Source of the DNA: Buchnera aphidicola (Tuberolachnus salignus) | Lineage (GTDB): Bacteria; Pseudomonadota; Gammaproteobacteria; Enterobacterales; Enterobacteriaceae | Reading direction: 5' to 3' | Assembly (NCBI RefSeq): GCF_900016785.1 | Contig: NZ_LN890285.1 | Span: 62,001-126,000 of the forward strand | Length of the DNA stretch: 64,000 nucleotides | Part shown: positions 10,493-20,146 of the stretch, piece by piece | How positions within the stretch are numbered: the stretch's first letter is position 1 | How the letters are laid out: each line of letters begins with the position of its first letter | Translations under genes and position numbers: made by a program | Notes under the pieces: model-generated | Seen by the model: only the letters and a program-made list of their open reading frames with translations | Databases searched by the model: none | Told to the model about the DNA's origin: nothing

Positions 10493-11560
10493 ATGAAAAA
10501 ATTAATTCCTATCCATATTGAAACATTATTACCCTATCAATCTGCTAAACGTATAGGATTATTTGGTCAATTTCTTTTGAATGCTAATGAATCTCCGTAT
10601 AATTATAATATTCAAATGAATTTGGACAATTTGAATCGTTATCCAGATTTTCAACCTAAAAAATTATTAAAAAAATATTCAAATTATCTTCAAATTCAAA
10701 AAAAAAATATTTTAATTACGCGTGGATCTGACGAAGCAATTGATTTATTAATTCGAACTTTTTGTGTTTCAAAAATTGATCAAATTATGTTTTGTCCACC
10801 GACTTATGATATGTATGAAGTTTGTGCTAAAATTTATAATATTGAAATAATTAAAATTCCTACTTTAAAAAGTTTTCAATTAAATACAATACAAATTGTA
10901 CAACATATTAAATATGTAAAATTATTATATATTTGTAATCCTAATAATCCTACTGGAAATTTAATTGATATTTCTGATTTATTGTATCTTTTAAAAAAAG
11001 TACCTTCAAATTGTTTAGTGATTATTGATGAAGCATATATTGAATTTTCATCTAAAAATAGTAGTATTTTTTTGTTAAAGAAATATTCTAATTTAATTAT
11101 TTTACGTACTTTATCAAAAGCTTTTGGATTAGCAGGAATACGTTGTGGTTTTTTAATAGCAAGTTCTATAATTGTTAATATATTAAAAAAAGTTTTAGCA
11201 CCATATCCGGTTCCTTTACCTGTTTCTCAAATAGCAGAAAATGCTTTAAGTAAAAAAAATTTTTCTTTAATTTTTAATAATATTAAAAAAATTTTAGAAA
11301 ATCGCGATTTTTTTATTTCTAAAATATCAAATTTTCCATATGTAAAAAAAGTATATCCTAGTAATACCAATTTTATTTTAATAAAATTTAAAAATTCTAT
11401 TAGTGTTTTTCAATATTTATTAAAATGTGGTTTTGTAGTTCGTGATCAATCACATAAAAAAATTTTGAAAAATTGTTTACGGATTACAATTGGTACTAAA
11501 AAAGAATGTTTGTTATTAATAAAAAGTTTATTTGATGGATATACAAATGGAATCATATGA
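10493..11560 (+). CDS. hisC: Histidinol-phosphate aminotransferase
   Basis: HisC is a PLP-dependent class-I aminotransferase that converts imidazole acetol phosphate to histidinol phosphate. It has 355 residues against 356 in E. coli. The fold markers are NANESPYN near residue 32, RGSDEAIDLLIR, the CNPNNPTGN block, VIIDEAYIEF, and the PLP-lysine motif RTLSKAFGLAGIRCGF near residue 210. It sits seven bases behind hisD and its stop overlaps the hisB start by four bases (ATGA), so translational coupling within the operon is likely. Confidence 0.96.
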   Translation: MKKLIPIHIETLLPYQSAKRIGLFGQFLLNANESPYNYNIQMNLDNLNRYPDFQPKKLLKKYSNYLQIQKKNILITRGSDEAIDLLIRTFCVSKIDQIMFCPPTYDMYEVCAKIYNIEIIKIPTLKSFQLNTIQIVQHIKYVKLLYICNPNNPTGNLIDISDLLYLLKKVPSNCLVIIDEAYIEFSSKNSSIFLLKKYSNLIILRTLSKAFGLAGIRCGFLIASSIIVNILKKVLAPYPVPLPVSQIAENALSKKNFSLIFNNIKKILENRDFFISKISNFPYVKKVYPSNTNFILIKFKNSISVFQYLLKCGFVVRDQSHKKILKNCLRITIGTKKECLLLIKSLFDGYTNGII

Positions 11561-12624
11561 TTAAAAAAATTTTATTTATTGATCGTGATGGAACATTAAT
11601 TCATGAACCTTCTATATCAAAACAAGTAAATGATTTAAAACAAATAATTTTTGAACCATTTGTTATTGTTTCTTTAGTAAAATTAATTAAATATGGTTTT
11701 GAATTAGTATTAATTACTAATCAAGATGGTTTAGGAAGTAAAAATTATTCTATTCAACAGTTTAGTATTGTTCAAAATTTTATTTTAAAAGTTTTAAGTA
11801 CGCAAGGTATTAATTTTAGAACAGTATTAATTTGTCCACATTTAAAAATAGATCAATGTAATTGTCGTAAACCAAATCTTGGTTTAGTTAAGTATTGGTT
11901 AAAAAAAAATAAAATTTCAAAAGAACATAGTTATGTTATTGGAGATCGTATTACTGATATTCAGTTAGCAAATAATATGCAAATTAAAAGTATTTTATAT
12001 CATAGAAAAAAATATCCTTGGAATAAAATTACACAAGTTTTAACCTCTTTAAATCGTTATGCTGTTATTAAAAGAATTACTAAAGAAACTCAAATTTTTA
12101 TTAAAATTTTTATTGATCAAAAAATTAAAAGTTATACAAAAACTGGAATCTTTTTTTTTGATCATATGTTAGAACAAATTCGAGTTCATAGTGGTATTTC
12201 TTGGCATTTAACGGTTTTTGGTGATTTAGAAATAGATGATCATCATATTATTGAAGATGTAGGTATCGCTCTTGGTTTAGCTTTTAAAAAATCTTTAAGT
12301 TTAAAATATGGTATTTCAAGATATGGTTTTACTTTACCAATGGATGAAAGTTTAGCATCATGTTTTTTAGATATTTCAGGTCGTTCATATTTTTCTTTTT
12401 ATGCTAAATTTAAAAATTGTTTTATAGGAGATTTAAAATCAGAAATGGTTGAACATTTTTTTAGATCTTTTAGTATGACTATGAAAATTACGTTACATTT
12501 ACATGCAATTGGATTAAATGATCATCATTGTGTTGAAAGTTTATTTAAAGTTTTTGGAAGAACTTTAAAACAAGCAATTGTAGTACAAGGTAGAAAAATT
12601 CCAACTTCAAAAGGTGTTTTATAA
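11557..12624 (+). CDS. hisB: Bifunctional histidinol-phosphatase / imidazoleglycerol-phosphate dehydratase
   Basis: This fused protein catalyses steps 7 and 9 of histidine synthesis. It has 355 residues, identical in length to E. coli HisB. The N-terminal HAD phosphatase (about 1-165) shows the nucleophile motif FIDRDGTL, ITNQDGLG and a zinc loop with the CNCRKP cysteines; the C-terminal dehydratase (about 168-355) shows FFDHML, DDHHIIEDVG, and DHHCVESLFK metal-binding motifs. Both halves look intact. It overlaps hisC by four bases and its stop shares one base with the hisH ATG. Confidence 0.96.
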   Translation: MIKKILFIDRDGTLIHEPSISKQVNDLKQIIFEPFVIVSLVKLIKYGFELVLITNQDGLGSKNYSIQQFSIVQNFILKVLSTQGINFRTVLICPHLKIDQCNCRKPNLGLVKYWLKKNKISKEHSYVIGDRITDIQLANNMQIKSILYHRKKYPWNKITQVLTSLNRYAVIKRITKETQIFIKIFIDQKIKSYTKTGIFFFDHMLEQIRVHSGISWHLTVFGDLEIDDHHIIEDVGIALGLAFKKSLSLKYGISRYGFTLPMDESLASCFLDISGRSYFSFYAKFKNCFIGDLKSEMVEHFFRSFSMTMKITLHLHAIGLNDHHCVESLFKVFGRTLKQAIVVQGRKIPTSKGVL

Positions 12625-13217
12625 TGAAAAAAATTATTATTATTAACACAGGTTGTGCTAATTTTTTTTCTTTAAAAAATGCTATTCAACGTTTAAAATA
12701 TAAAGTTAAAATTAGTTCTAATATTCAAGATATTTTAATGGCTCAAAAAATTTTTTTACCTGGTGTAGGAACTATGCGTGCTGCAATGAATTATTTAAAT
12801 CTTTTTAATTTAATTCCAATTATAAAAAATTTAAAAGTTCCTGTATTAGGAATTTGTTTGGGTATGCAGATTTTTTTTTCTAATAGTCAAGAAAATGGTT
12901 GTTATTCTGCTTTGAATATTATTCCAGAATCTATTATAAAATTAAAAAGTCAAAAATTATTTTTGCCACATATTGGTTGGAATATTGTACAATTTAAAAA
13001 GAATAATTTGTTATTTAAAAATATTCCTTTTAATTCAAGATTTTATTTTTTGCATAGTTATTGTTCATTAATAAATCAATATACACTTGCAAAAACTAAA
13101 TATGGTTCTTTTTTTAGTTCTGCTGTACAAAAAAAAAATTTTTTTGGAGTTCAATTTCATCCTGAAAAATCAGGTAAAGTAGGTGAACAATTGTTAAAAA
13201 ATTTTTTGGAGATTTAG
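12624..13217 (+). CDS. hisH: Imidazole glycerol phosphate synthase, glutaminase subunit
   Basis: HisH hydrolyses glutamine and channels ammonia to HisF. It has 197 residues (E. coli 196). The class-I amidotransferase triad is visible: the cysteine in GICLGMQIF near residue 77, and His and Glu in VQFHPEKSG near residue 178. The oxyanion region LPGVGT is near residue 46. It begins at the hisB stop (TAATG) and ends three bases before hisA. Its partner HisF is two genes downstream. Confidence 0.95.
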   Translation: MKKIIIINTGCANFFSLKNAIQRLKYKVKISSNIQDILMAQKIFLPGVGTMRAAMNYLNLFNLIPIIKNLKVPVLGICLGMQIFFSNSQENGCYSALNIIPESIIKLKSQKLFLPHIGWNIVQFKKNNLLFKNIPFNSRFYFLHSYCSLINQYTLAKTKYGSFFSSAVQKKNFFGVQFHPEKSGKVGEQLLKNFLEI

Positions 13218-13220
13218 TTT

Positions 13221-13958
13221 ATGATTATTCCAGCATTAGATATTATGAATAATAAAATTGTTCGTTTATATCAAGGAAATTTTAAAAAAAATACAATTTT
13301 TTCAGAAAATATTTTAAAAAAAATTACACAATATGTTAGTGAAGGAGCTAAATTTATACACATTGTTGATTTAGATAGTTGTAAAAATCCTCTAAGAAAT
13401 CGAAAAAATTTTATTAATTTTTTTTTAAAATTTAAAAAATTTTTTTTTCAAATAGGAGGAGGTATTCGTACTTTTTGTCATGCCTCTGAATTATTAAAAT
13501 TAGGTATTTATAGAATTGTAATGGGGACTAGTGCATTAAAAGATCCAATGATTTTAAAAAAATTATTTAAAAAATATGGCAGTGATAGAATTGTCTTAGC
13601 AATTGATGTTTATGTAAAACAAAATAATTTTACTCAAGTTGCTATTAATGGTTGGCAAGAAATTACTAATGTAACGATAGAAAACATATTAAATATTTAT
13701 AAACATTATTCTTTAAAACACGTGTTATGTACGGACATTACAAAAGATGGAACATTAAAAGGACCTAATCTTCAATTATATAATTGGTTAGTAATGCGTT
13801 TTCCGAAAATTCATTTTCAAGCATCTGGAGGTATTAGTAATTTACAAGATATTAAAAATATTAAAAAAACAGGTGTTAAACATTTAATTATAGGTCGTTC
13901 ATTGTTAGAAAAAAGGTTTACTTTCTTTGAGGCTAGAAAATGTTGGCAAAACGTATAA
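13221..13958 (+). CDS. hisA: ProFAR isomerase
   Basis: HisA is a TIM-barrel isomerase that opens the ribose ring of ProFAR to PRFAR. It has 245 residues, as in E. coli. The catalytic aspartates sit in PALDIMNNK (Asp7) and [10 protein letters not shown] (near residue 175), and phosphate-binding loops are QIGGGIR and QASGGI. HisF, the next gene, is its paralogue and the two overlap by 19 bases. The ATG at 13221 is the only sensible start. Confidence 0.95.
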   Translation: MIIPALDIMNNKIVRLYQGNFKKNTIFSENILKKITQYVSEGAKFIHIVDLDSCKNPLRNRKNFINFFLKFKKFFFQIGGGIRTFCHASELLKLGIYRIVMGTSALKDPMILKKLFKKYGSDRIVLAIDVYVKQNNFTQVAINGWQEITNVTIENILNIYKHYSLKHVLCTDITKDGTLKGPNLQLYNWLVMRFPKIHFQASGGISNLQDIKNIKKTGVKHLIIGRSLLEKRFTFFEARKCWQNV

Positions 13959-14713
13959 TTCCATGTTTAGATGTAAAAAATGAAAAAGTGGTTAAAGGAA
14001 AAAAATTTGAAGGGCATATTGTAATGGGTGATATTATGTCTTTAGCAAAATTTTATTCTGATGAAGGAGCAGATGAAATAATTTTTTATGATATTATTGC
14101 ATCAACAGAAAAAAAATTAGTTGATACTGAATGGATTTCTCAGATTTCTGAAATAATTAATATTCCATTTTGTGTTGCAGGAGGTATTCAAAGTGTTCAT
14201 GATGCAAAAAAAGTTTTGTCTTTTGGGGCTGATAAAATTTCTATTAATACTCCTGCCCTCAACGATCCTTATTTAATTAGTCGTTTAGCAGATTGTTTTG
14301 GAACACAATGTGTCGTAGTGGGAATAGATTCTTGGTATAATAAAGATCTTAATGAGTATGAAGTATTTCAAAATACAGGTGACATTAAAAAAAAAAAAAA
14401 AACTGTTTGGAAAACTCTTGATTGGATTCAATACGTACAAACTTTAGGAGCAGGAGAAATTGTTTTAAATACTATGAATCATGATGGTTTAGAAAATGGT
14501 TTTGATTTAATACAATTAAAAAATATTCGTTCTATTTGTAAAGTTCCTTTAATTGCTTCTGGAGGTGCAGGTACTCTACAAGATTTTTTAGATGTTTTTG
14601 TTCAATCTCAAGTAGATGGGGCTTTAGCGGCTTCAGTATTTCATAAAAAAAAGTTTTCAATATATGATGTAAAGAAATTTTTAAATAATAATGGAGTTCA
14701 AATCCGTTTATGA
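13940..14713 (+). CDS. hisF: Imidazole glycerol phosphate synthase, cyclase subunit
   Basis: HisF uses ammonia from HisH to close the imidazole ring, releasing AICAR. It has 257 residues (E. coli 258). Catalytic Asp11 (PCLDVKN) and Asp130 (VVGIDSWY) are in place, as are VAGGIQS and IASGGAGT phosphate loops. An unusual feature is a run of 16 A at 14387-14402 that encodes Lys150-154 in the [10 protein letters not shown] loop. The frame is intact across it and the loop length equals that of E. coli, but the tract should be slippage-prone in replication and transcription. The gene overlaps hisA by 19 bases and hisI by four. Confidence 0.96.
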   Translation: MLAKRIIPCLDVKNEKVVKGKKFEGHIVMGDIMSLAKFYSDEGADEIIFYDIIASTEKKLVDTEWISQISEIINIPFCVAGGIQSVHDAKKVLSFGADKISINTPALNDPYLISRLADCFGTQCVVVGIDSWYNKDLNEYEVFQNTGDIKKKKKTVWKTLDWIQYVQTLGAGEIVLNTMNHDGLENGFDLIQLKNIRSICKVPLIASGGAGTLQDFLDVFVQSQVDGALAASVFHKKKFSIYDVKKFLNNNGVQIRL

Positions 14714-15327
14714 AAATTCATCAAAATGTTCATATCTTAGATTGGAATAAAATGAAAGGTATTATGCCTGTTATTATTCAACATTACATTTCCGGAATAG
14801 TCTTAATGCATGGATACATGACTTTAGAGGCTTTTTTACAAACTAAAAAAACAAAAATAGTAACTTTTTTTTCTCGTAGTAAACAACGTTTATGGGTAAA
14901 AGGAGAAGTTTCAAAAAATTATTTAAATGTAATTAAAATTACTACAGATTGTGATGGTGATGTAATATTAGTTTTAGTGAAACCTAGCGGTTTTACATGT
15001 CATTTAAAACGAATTAGTTGTTTTTTAGATAATGAATCTTTGTATTCAACATTATATAATTTAGAAAAAATTATTGAATCTCGAAAATTTTCAATAAACT
15101 CTAAATCATATATTAAGAATCTTTATCATTTAGGGATAAATCGTATAACTCAAAAAGTTGGAGAAGAAGCTGTCGAAACAATAATTTCTGTTTTTGATAA
15201 AAATATTAATCATTTTATAGATGAAGTATCTGATTTAATATTTCATTTATTAATATTGTTACATTATAAAAATTTAGAATTATATATTATAATAAAAAAT
15301 TTAAAAAAACGTATTTATTCTTTGTAA
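14710..15327 (+). CDS. hisI: Bifunctional phosphoribosyl-AMP cyclohydrolase / phosphoribosyl-ATP pyrophosphatase
   Basis: HisI (HisIE) performs steps 2 and 3 of histidine synthesis. It has 205 residues (E. coli 203). The N-terminal cyclohydrolase (about 1-110) shows [15 protein letters not shown], the [14 protein letters not shown] block and the TTDCDGD metal site. The C-terminal pyrophosphatase (about 115-205) shows [11 protein letters not shown] and [14 protein letters not shown]. It is the last gene of the eight-gene operon; the following 81 bases separate it from gnd. No obvious terminator hairpin follows. Confidence 0.95.
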   Translation: MKIHQNVHILDWNKMKGIMPVIIQHYISGIVLMHGYMTLEAFLQTKKTKIVTFFSRSKQRLWVKGEVSKNYLNVIKITTDCDGDVILVLVKPSGFTCHLKRISCFLDNESLYSTLYNLEKIIESRKFSINSKSYIKNLYHLGINRITQKVGEEAVETIISVFDKNINHFIDEVSDLIFHLLILLHYKNLELYIIIKNLKKRIYSL

Positions 15328-15408
15328 TTTTTCAATCAATTATAAGTTTTTTGCAAAAAAAATGTTATTTATTATGATGTTTAGGTTTTTAAAAAGAGGA
15401 TTGATTTA

Positions 15409-16818
15409 ATGATTTTAAATAATATTGGTATTATTGGCATGGGAGTTATGGGGTCTAACATTGCATTTAATTTTTCTAATCATAATGAACGTATCTCCGT
15501 ATATACTCGTTCTTCAGAAAAATTAAAACAAATTGTTCAAAAAGATCAAAATAATTTTATTATATCTTTTAATTCTTTAAAAGATTTTGTTTTTTCTTTA
15601 AAAAAACCTCGTCATATTTTATTGATGATTCCGAGTGGTTCTTCAATTGATTTACTTATTGAATCTTTGTTAAAATTTTTAGATATTGGAGATGTTATAA
15701 TTGATGGAGGAAATTCTTTTTTTAAAGATACACAAAAAAGAAATAATTATTTAATTAAAAAAGGAATATATTTTATTGGTGCTGGGATTTCCGGTGGAGA
15801 AAAAGGAGCTTTATTAGGACCATCTATTATGTATGGAGGAGATAAAAAAGCATGTGCAATATTAGAAATTTTATTTCAAAAAATTTCTGCAAAATATCAC
15901 GGACAATCATGTTCTGAATATATAGGATCTGATGGTTCAGGTCATTATGTAAAAATGGTGCATAATGGTATTGAATATAGTGATATGCAATTGATTTCTG
16001 AAGTTTATTATTTGTTAAAAAATTTACTTCAATTCGATAATCAAAAAATTTCAAATTTATTTAAAAAATGGAATCAAGGTGAACTATGTAGTTATTTAAT
16101 TGAAATTACTGGAAATATTTTATCAAAAAAAAATAAAAATGGAAATTATATAATAGATTTGATTGAAGATATAGCTAATAATAAAGGTACAGGAATGTGG
16201 ACGTCTCAAAACGCATTAGAATTATGCGTCCCTTTATCTTTAATAACTGAATCTGTTTTTGCACGTTATTTATCTACTTTAAAAACACAGAGAATTTTAG
16301 CTTCTACTTTATTTACAGGACCTGAAAAAAAAATAAAATTTACAAGTAAAGAATTATCAATTTTTTTGAATCATCTTCAAAAAGCATTATATTTAAGTAA
16401 AATTTTATCTTATGCTCAAGGATTTACACAATTAAAATTTGCTTCTGAAAAATATAATTGGAATTTACAATATTTCAAAATAGCAAAAATTTTTAGAGCA
16501 GGTTGTATTATACGTGCTGATTTATTAAACAAAATTGTAGATGCATATGTAGAAAATAATCAAATTATTAGTTTTTTATTTTCTCCATATTTTCAAAATA
16601 TTGTAAATCAATATCATAGTTCTTTACGTTATATTGTGTCAATAGGAGTAAAATTTGGAATTTCTATACCTGTTTTTTCAGCAGCTATTTCATATTATGA
16701 TTCATATCGTTCTAAAATATCATCAGCAAATTTAATACAAGCGCAAAGAGATTATTTTGGATCTCATACATATTCGCGTATAGATAAAGAAGGTTCGTTT
16801 CATACTGAATGGATATAA
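15409..16818 (+). CDS. gnd: 6-phosphogluconate dehydrogenase, decarboxylating
   Basis: Gnd oxidises 6-phosphogluconate to ribulose-5-phosphate with NADP reduction, giving NADPH and pentose for PRPP. It has 469 residues (E. coli 468). The Rossmann motif GIIGMGVMGSNIA opens the protein; the substrate block GAGISGGEKGALLGPSIM is near residue 125 and the catalytic lysine lies in VKMVHNGIEYSDMQ near residue 183. The last residues YFGSHTYSRIDKEGSFH match the family tail. In E. coli gnd is also next to the his operon, so synteny agrees. Confidence 0.96.
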   Translation: MILNNIGIIGMGVMGSNIAFNFSNHNERISVYTRSSEKLKQIVQKDQNNFIISFNSLKDFVFSLKKPRHILLMIPSGSSIDLLIESLLKFLDIGDVIIDGGNSFFKDTQKRNNYLIKKGIYFIGAGISGGEKGALLGPSIMYGGDKKACAILEILFQKISAKYHGQSCSEYIGSDGSGHYVKMVHNGIEYSDMQLISEVYYLLKNLLQFDNQKISNLFKKWNQGELCSYLIEITGNILSKKNKNGNYIIDLIEDIANNKGTGMWTSQNALELCVPLSLITESVFARYLSTLKTQRILASTLFTGPEKKIKFTSKELSIFLNHLQKALYLSKILSYAQGFTQLKFASEKYNWNLQYFKIAKIFRAGCIIRADLLNKIVDAYVENNQIISFLFSPYFQNIVNQYHSSLRYIVSIGVKFGISIPVFSAAISYYDSYRSKISSANLIQAQRDYFGSHTYSRIDKEGSFHTEWI

Positions 16819-16916
16819 TGTATTTTATTTTTTTATAAAATTTTATCAAATATTTTGAGTTATAAATTTTATTTTATACATATATAAAATTTTTTTTAAA
16901 TTTTGTAAAAAATATA

Positions 16917-16954
16917 TTCTGCAAGTGTTTTAAAAATTTTGGAATCTTGCAGAA
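16917..16954. terminator. Inverted repeat between gnd and metG
   Basis: A perfect 9-bp stem, TTCTGCAAG at 16917-16925 with CTTGCAGAA at 16946-16954, encloses a 20-nt loop in the 197-bp spacer. It may end gnd transcription. The downstream bases on the plus strand are A-rich rather than T-rich, so intrinsic termination is uncertain. Confidence 0.4.
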
Positions 16955-17015
16955 AAAAGTAAAAATTTATAATTTTTTATAAAAATTTTTTATATTTTTT
17001 GGTGAATAAAAATCA

Positions 17016-18662
17016 ATGAAAAGACAAAAAAAAGATAAATATTTAATTACATGTGCGTTTCCGTATGCAAATGGGCCTATACATTTAGGACATTTGTTGG
17101 AACATATACAAGCTGATATTTTTGTTCGTTTTTTACGTATGCAATTACATACTGTTTTTTTTATTTGTTCCGATGATACCCATGGAACTGCGATTATGTT
17201 AAAATCGAAACAAGAAAAAATAACTCCTGAAAATTTGATTTTAAAAGTGTTTAAAGAACATAAAAAAATTTTTTTAAAATTTTCTATTATACATGATAAA
17301 TATTCTTCAACTAATACAAATATTCATAAACAGTTATGTGAAAAAATTTATATAAATTTAAAAAAAAAAAATGTATTTTTTAAAAAAAATATTTTTCAAT
17401 TATATGATCATAAATTAAAAACATTTTTGTCAGATCGTTTTGTGAAAGGAACGTGTCCTTGTTGTTTTAGCATTGATCAATATGGAGATAATTGTGAAAA
17501 ATGTGGTGCTATCTATGCAGCTTCAGATTTAATCGATGCAAAATCAGTATTATCGAATTCTTCAGTAAGTTTAAAAAAAACATTACATATTTTTTTAAAT
17601 TTACCTATGTTTGAAAATTTTTTAAAAAATTGGATTAATTTAGATATTTTTCAACCAGAAATTTTTAATAAAATACAAGAATGGTTAATTCGTGGTTTAA
17701 AACCTTGGGATATTTCAAGAGATCAACCGTATTTTGGTTTTTTAATACCGAATTATTTTAATAAATATTTTTATGTTTGGTTTGATGCTTCTATTGGTTA
17801 TTTAAGTTGTTTTCAAGAATTATGTAAAAAAAAAAAAAATATTGTTTTTTCAGAATTTTGGAAGTTGAATTCATCTACTAAATTATATCATTTTATTGGA
17901 AAAGATATTGTAAATTTTCATAGTTTATTTTGGCCTTCTATTTTAGATAGTCTTGAATATCGAAAACCAACAAAAATTGTTGTACATGGGCATATTACTA
18001 TTCAAGGAAAAAAATTATCGAAATCTACTGGAGTTTTAATTACTGCAAAAAAATGTTTAAAATTTTTTGATTCTGAATCTGTAAGATATTATTTTGCTAC
18101 AAAGTTAAATAATAACGTTCAAGATATAGAAATTAATTTAAAAGATTTTGTTTATAAAGTAAATGCTGATTTAGTAAATCGAGTGGTAAATTTGGCTTCT
18201 AGAACGTCTAGTTTTTTAAAAAAATTTTTTTTTAATACATTATCTAAAAAATTTATTAAATCAGATATATATTTAATTTTTTTAGATGCAATACCTATTA
18301 TTAAAAAGTTATATTATAATCATCAATTTAGTTTAGTTACAAAAAAAATTATGCATTTAGCTGATTTAGCAAATCAATATATTACTAATGAAAAACCTTG
18401 GACATTAGTAAAAGAAAATAATTTCGAGAAAATTCATAATATTGTCTCCATGGGTCTTAATTTGTTTCGTATTTTAATGATTTTTTTAAAACCAATTACC
18501 CCTATTTTAGCCAGAAAAACTGAAAAATTTTTAAAAATCTCTTTAGATTGGAACACATGTCATGTTCCTTTATTAAATCATCAAATTGAGAATTTTTTTG
18601 AATTACATAAGAGGATCGATATAAAAATTTTAAAAAAATTTTTTAAGGATTATAAGATATAG
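17016..18662 (+). CDS. metG: Methionyl-tRNA synthetase, without C-terminal tRNA-binding domain
   Basis: MetG charges elongator and initiator tRNA-Met. It has 548 residues against 677 in E. coli; the missing part is the C-terminal EMAP-II-like dimerisation and tRNA-binding domain. A monomeric core of about 550 residues is known to be active in E. coli. Landmarks are YANGPIHLGHLLEH (class-I HIGH), a zinc knuckle of CPCC and CEKC near residues 144-161, GLKPWDISRDQPYFG, and KLSKSTG (KMSKS). An A14 run at 17826-17839 encodes four lysines and an asparagine in frame. The 3' end overlaps the convergent tilS by 20 bases. Confidence 0.95.
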   Translation: MKRQKKDKYLITCAFPYANGPIHLGHLLEHIQADIFVRFLRMQLHTVFFICSDDTHGTAIMLKSKQEKITPENLILKVFKEHKKIFLKFSIIHDKYSSTNTNIHKQLCEKIYINLKKKNVFFKKNIFQLYDHKLKTFLSDRFVKGTCPCCFSIDQYGDNCEKCGAIYAASDLIDAKSVLSNSSVSLKKTLHIFLNLPMFENFLKNWINLDIFQPEIFNKIQEWLIRGLKPWDISRDQPYFGFLIPNYFNKYFYVWFDASIGYLSCFQELCKKKKNIVFSEFWKLNSSTKLYHFIGKDIVNFHSLFWPSILDSLEYRKPTKIVVHGHITIQGKKLSKSTGVLITAKKCLKFFDSESVRYYFATKLNNNVQDIEINLKDFVYKVNADLVNRVVNLASRTSSFLKKFFFNTLSKKFIKSDIYLIFLDAIPIIKKLYYNHQFSLVTKKIMHLADLANQYITNEKPWTLVKENNFEKIHNIVSMGLNLFRILMIFLKPITPILARKTEKFLKISLDWNTCHVPLLNHQIENFFELHKRIDIKILKKFFKDYKI

Positions 18663-20019
18663 ATTGAATATGATAATTTTTATTATTATTTTTTTTTTTA
18701 ATAGTTGACGTACTCCAAATGAAAGATATTTTTTTTTTAATTTTTTTTTGATCGTAAGGACAATAAAAAACTCCAATACCTCCAATTAAATTCTGATTAT
18801 AAAAAATTAATGGAATATTATGTCGTAATTCTATTGGTATTTTATAATCTTGCCAGATATCTTGAATTGTTTTTTTTTTATTATTTCCAGAAACATAAAA
18901 TTTTCCATTTATTATAAATCTAATATTAATAACAGTATTTTTTGATGGATATGGAAAAAAAGAATATTTTTGATTGTAAGAAATATATAAACCACCTAAA
19001 TCATAAGGTAATAAAATTTTTTTATAAGGTTTCTTCCATAATAGAATTATGTTTTTTACACATATATTTTTTTTAGTAAAAATCAAAATATTTTTTTTAT
19101 TATAAATTAGAAAATTTTTGTAAATAATTTTTTTTTGAAGCAAATTATAATTTTTTAAAAATTTTTCTTGAATATTTTGAATTAAAAAAAAAGGAATATT
19201 TTTATGTTTTTTTTCCAAAATCCATAAGCGTAATAAAGAATTTTGAAAATTACTTTTTAATTGAGAGAATAAATTTAGATTTAAATTTTTATTGATATCT
19301 AAATATTTTTTTAATTTTTTTTGTAAAAGCATTAATAATATTTTTCGTTCTTTTTCTAAAATTTTAATACTAATATAACAATTTTTTAAAAAATAAGACC
19401 ATTTATTTTGAAAAATAGGTAAAATTTTGTGTCTAATAAAATTTCTTTCATATTTGATATTTTGGTTTGTTTCATCTTCTATCCACGATAATTTGTTTTT
19501 TAATGCGATTTTTAAAATATCTTTTTTCAGATATTGTAAAAATGGACGCATTAAAAATGTATGAAAAAAAGGTATTAAAATTTTCATACTTGATAAACCA
19601 GTAATTCCACTTTTTCTTTTTAAAGCTAAAAAAAAAGTTTCACATTGATCATTAAGATGATGGGCTGTAACTAAGATTTCTTTTTTTTTTAAAAATTTTT
19701 TAAAAACGTCATATCTAGCTAGACGTGCACTAGCTTCTAAACCATATTTTTTAATATTTTTTAATATAATTGAAATTGAAAAAAAATAAATTTTATAATT
19801 TTTACATATTTTTTTACAATGTTTTTTTTGTGTTTTGGAGATGTTTGTTAAATTGTGATCTATATAAATTGCTCGTATTTGGATATTTTTTTTTTTTTTA
19901 TATAAAAAAAATTGATTTAATAAAACAATTGAATCTACTCCTCCACTAAGAGCAATTAAAAATTTTTTAAAACGTTTATGTTTTTTTAATAATTTTTTAA
20001 TCAAATTTTTTAAACTCAT
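18643..20019 (-). CDS. tilS: tRNA(Ile)-lysidine synthase
   Basis: TilS modifies C34 of tRNA-Ile(CAU) to lysidine so that it reads AUA rather than AUG. AUA is a common codon in such an A+T-rich genome, so the enzyme should be essential. It has 458 residues (E. coli 432). The PP-loop ALSGGVDSIVL lies near residue 25, followed by DHNLT, TAHHLNDQCETFF and RPFL motifs; the C-terminal domain is more diverged and very lysine-rich. The ATG at 20019 is preferred over a TTG four codons upstream. It lies 52 bases downstream of tRNA-Val on the same strand and may share its transcript. It overlaps metG by 20 bases at the 3' end. Confidence 0.92.
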   Translation of the reverse strand: MSLKNLIKKLLKKHKRFKKFLIALSGGVDSIVLLNQFFLYKKKKNIQIRAIYIDHNLTNISKTQKKHCKKICKNYKIYFFSISIILKNIKKYGLEASARLARYDVFKKFLKKKEILVTAHHLNDQCETFFLALKRKSGITGLSSMKILIPFFHTFLMRPFLQYLKKDILKIALKNKLSWIEDETNQNIKYERNFIRHKILPIFQNKWSYFLKNCYISIKILEKERKILLMLLQKKLKKYLDINKNLNLNLFSQLKSNFQNSLLRLWILEKKHKNIPFFLIQNIQEKFLKNYNLLQKKIIYKNFLIYNKKNILIFTKKNICVKNIILLWKKPYKKILLPYDLGGLYISYNQKYSFFPYPSKNTVINIRFIINGKFYVSGNNKKKTIQDIWQDYKIPIELRHNIPLIFYNQNLIGGIGVFYCPYDQKKIKKKISFIWSTSTIKKKNNNKNYHIQSISYNP

Positions 20020-20071
20020 ATAAAAAATCAAATAAAATTTTTATATATTTGATGTAATAATAAAAAATATA

Positions 20072-20146
20072 TACGTTTGATCGGATTTGAACCGATTACC
20101 TCTACTATGTCATAGTAGCGCTCTAACCAAATTGAGCTACAAACGT
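20072..20146 (-). tRNA. valT-GAC: tRNA-Val (anticodon GAC)
   Basis: The minus strand folds into a complete cloverleaf: a 7-bp acceptor stem ACGTTTG/CAAACGT, a D stem GCTC/GAGC, an anticodon stem CTACT/AGTAG with loop ATGACAT (anticodon GAC), a 5-nt variable loop and a T stem ATCGG/CCGAT with TTCAAAT. The discriminator is A at 20072. The 3' CCA is not encoded and must be added by the CCA enzyme. The anticodon arm and overall layout match E. coli tRNA-Val(GAC), though the first pair is A-U rather than G-C. Confidence 0.95.
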
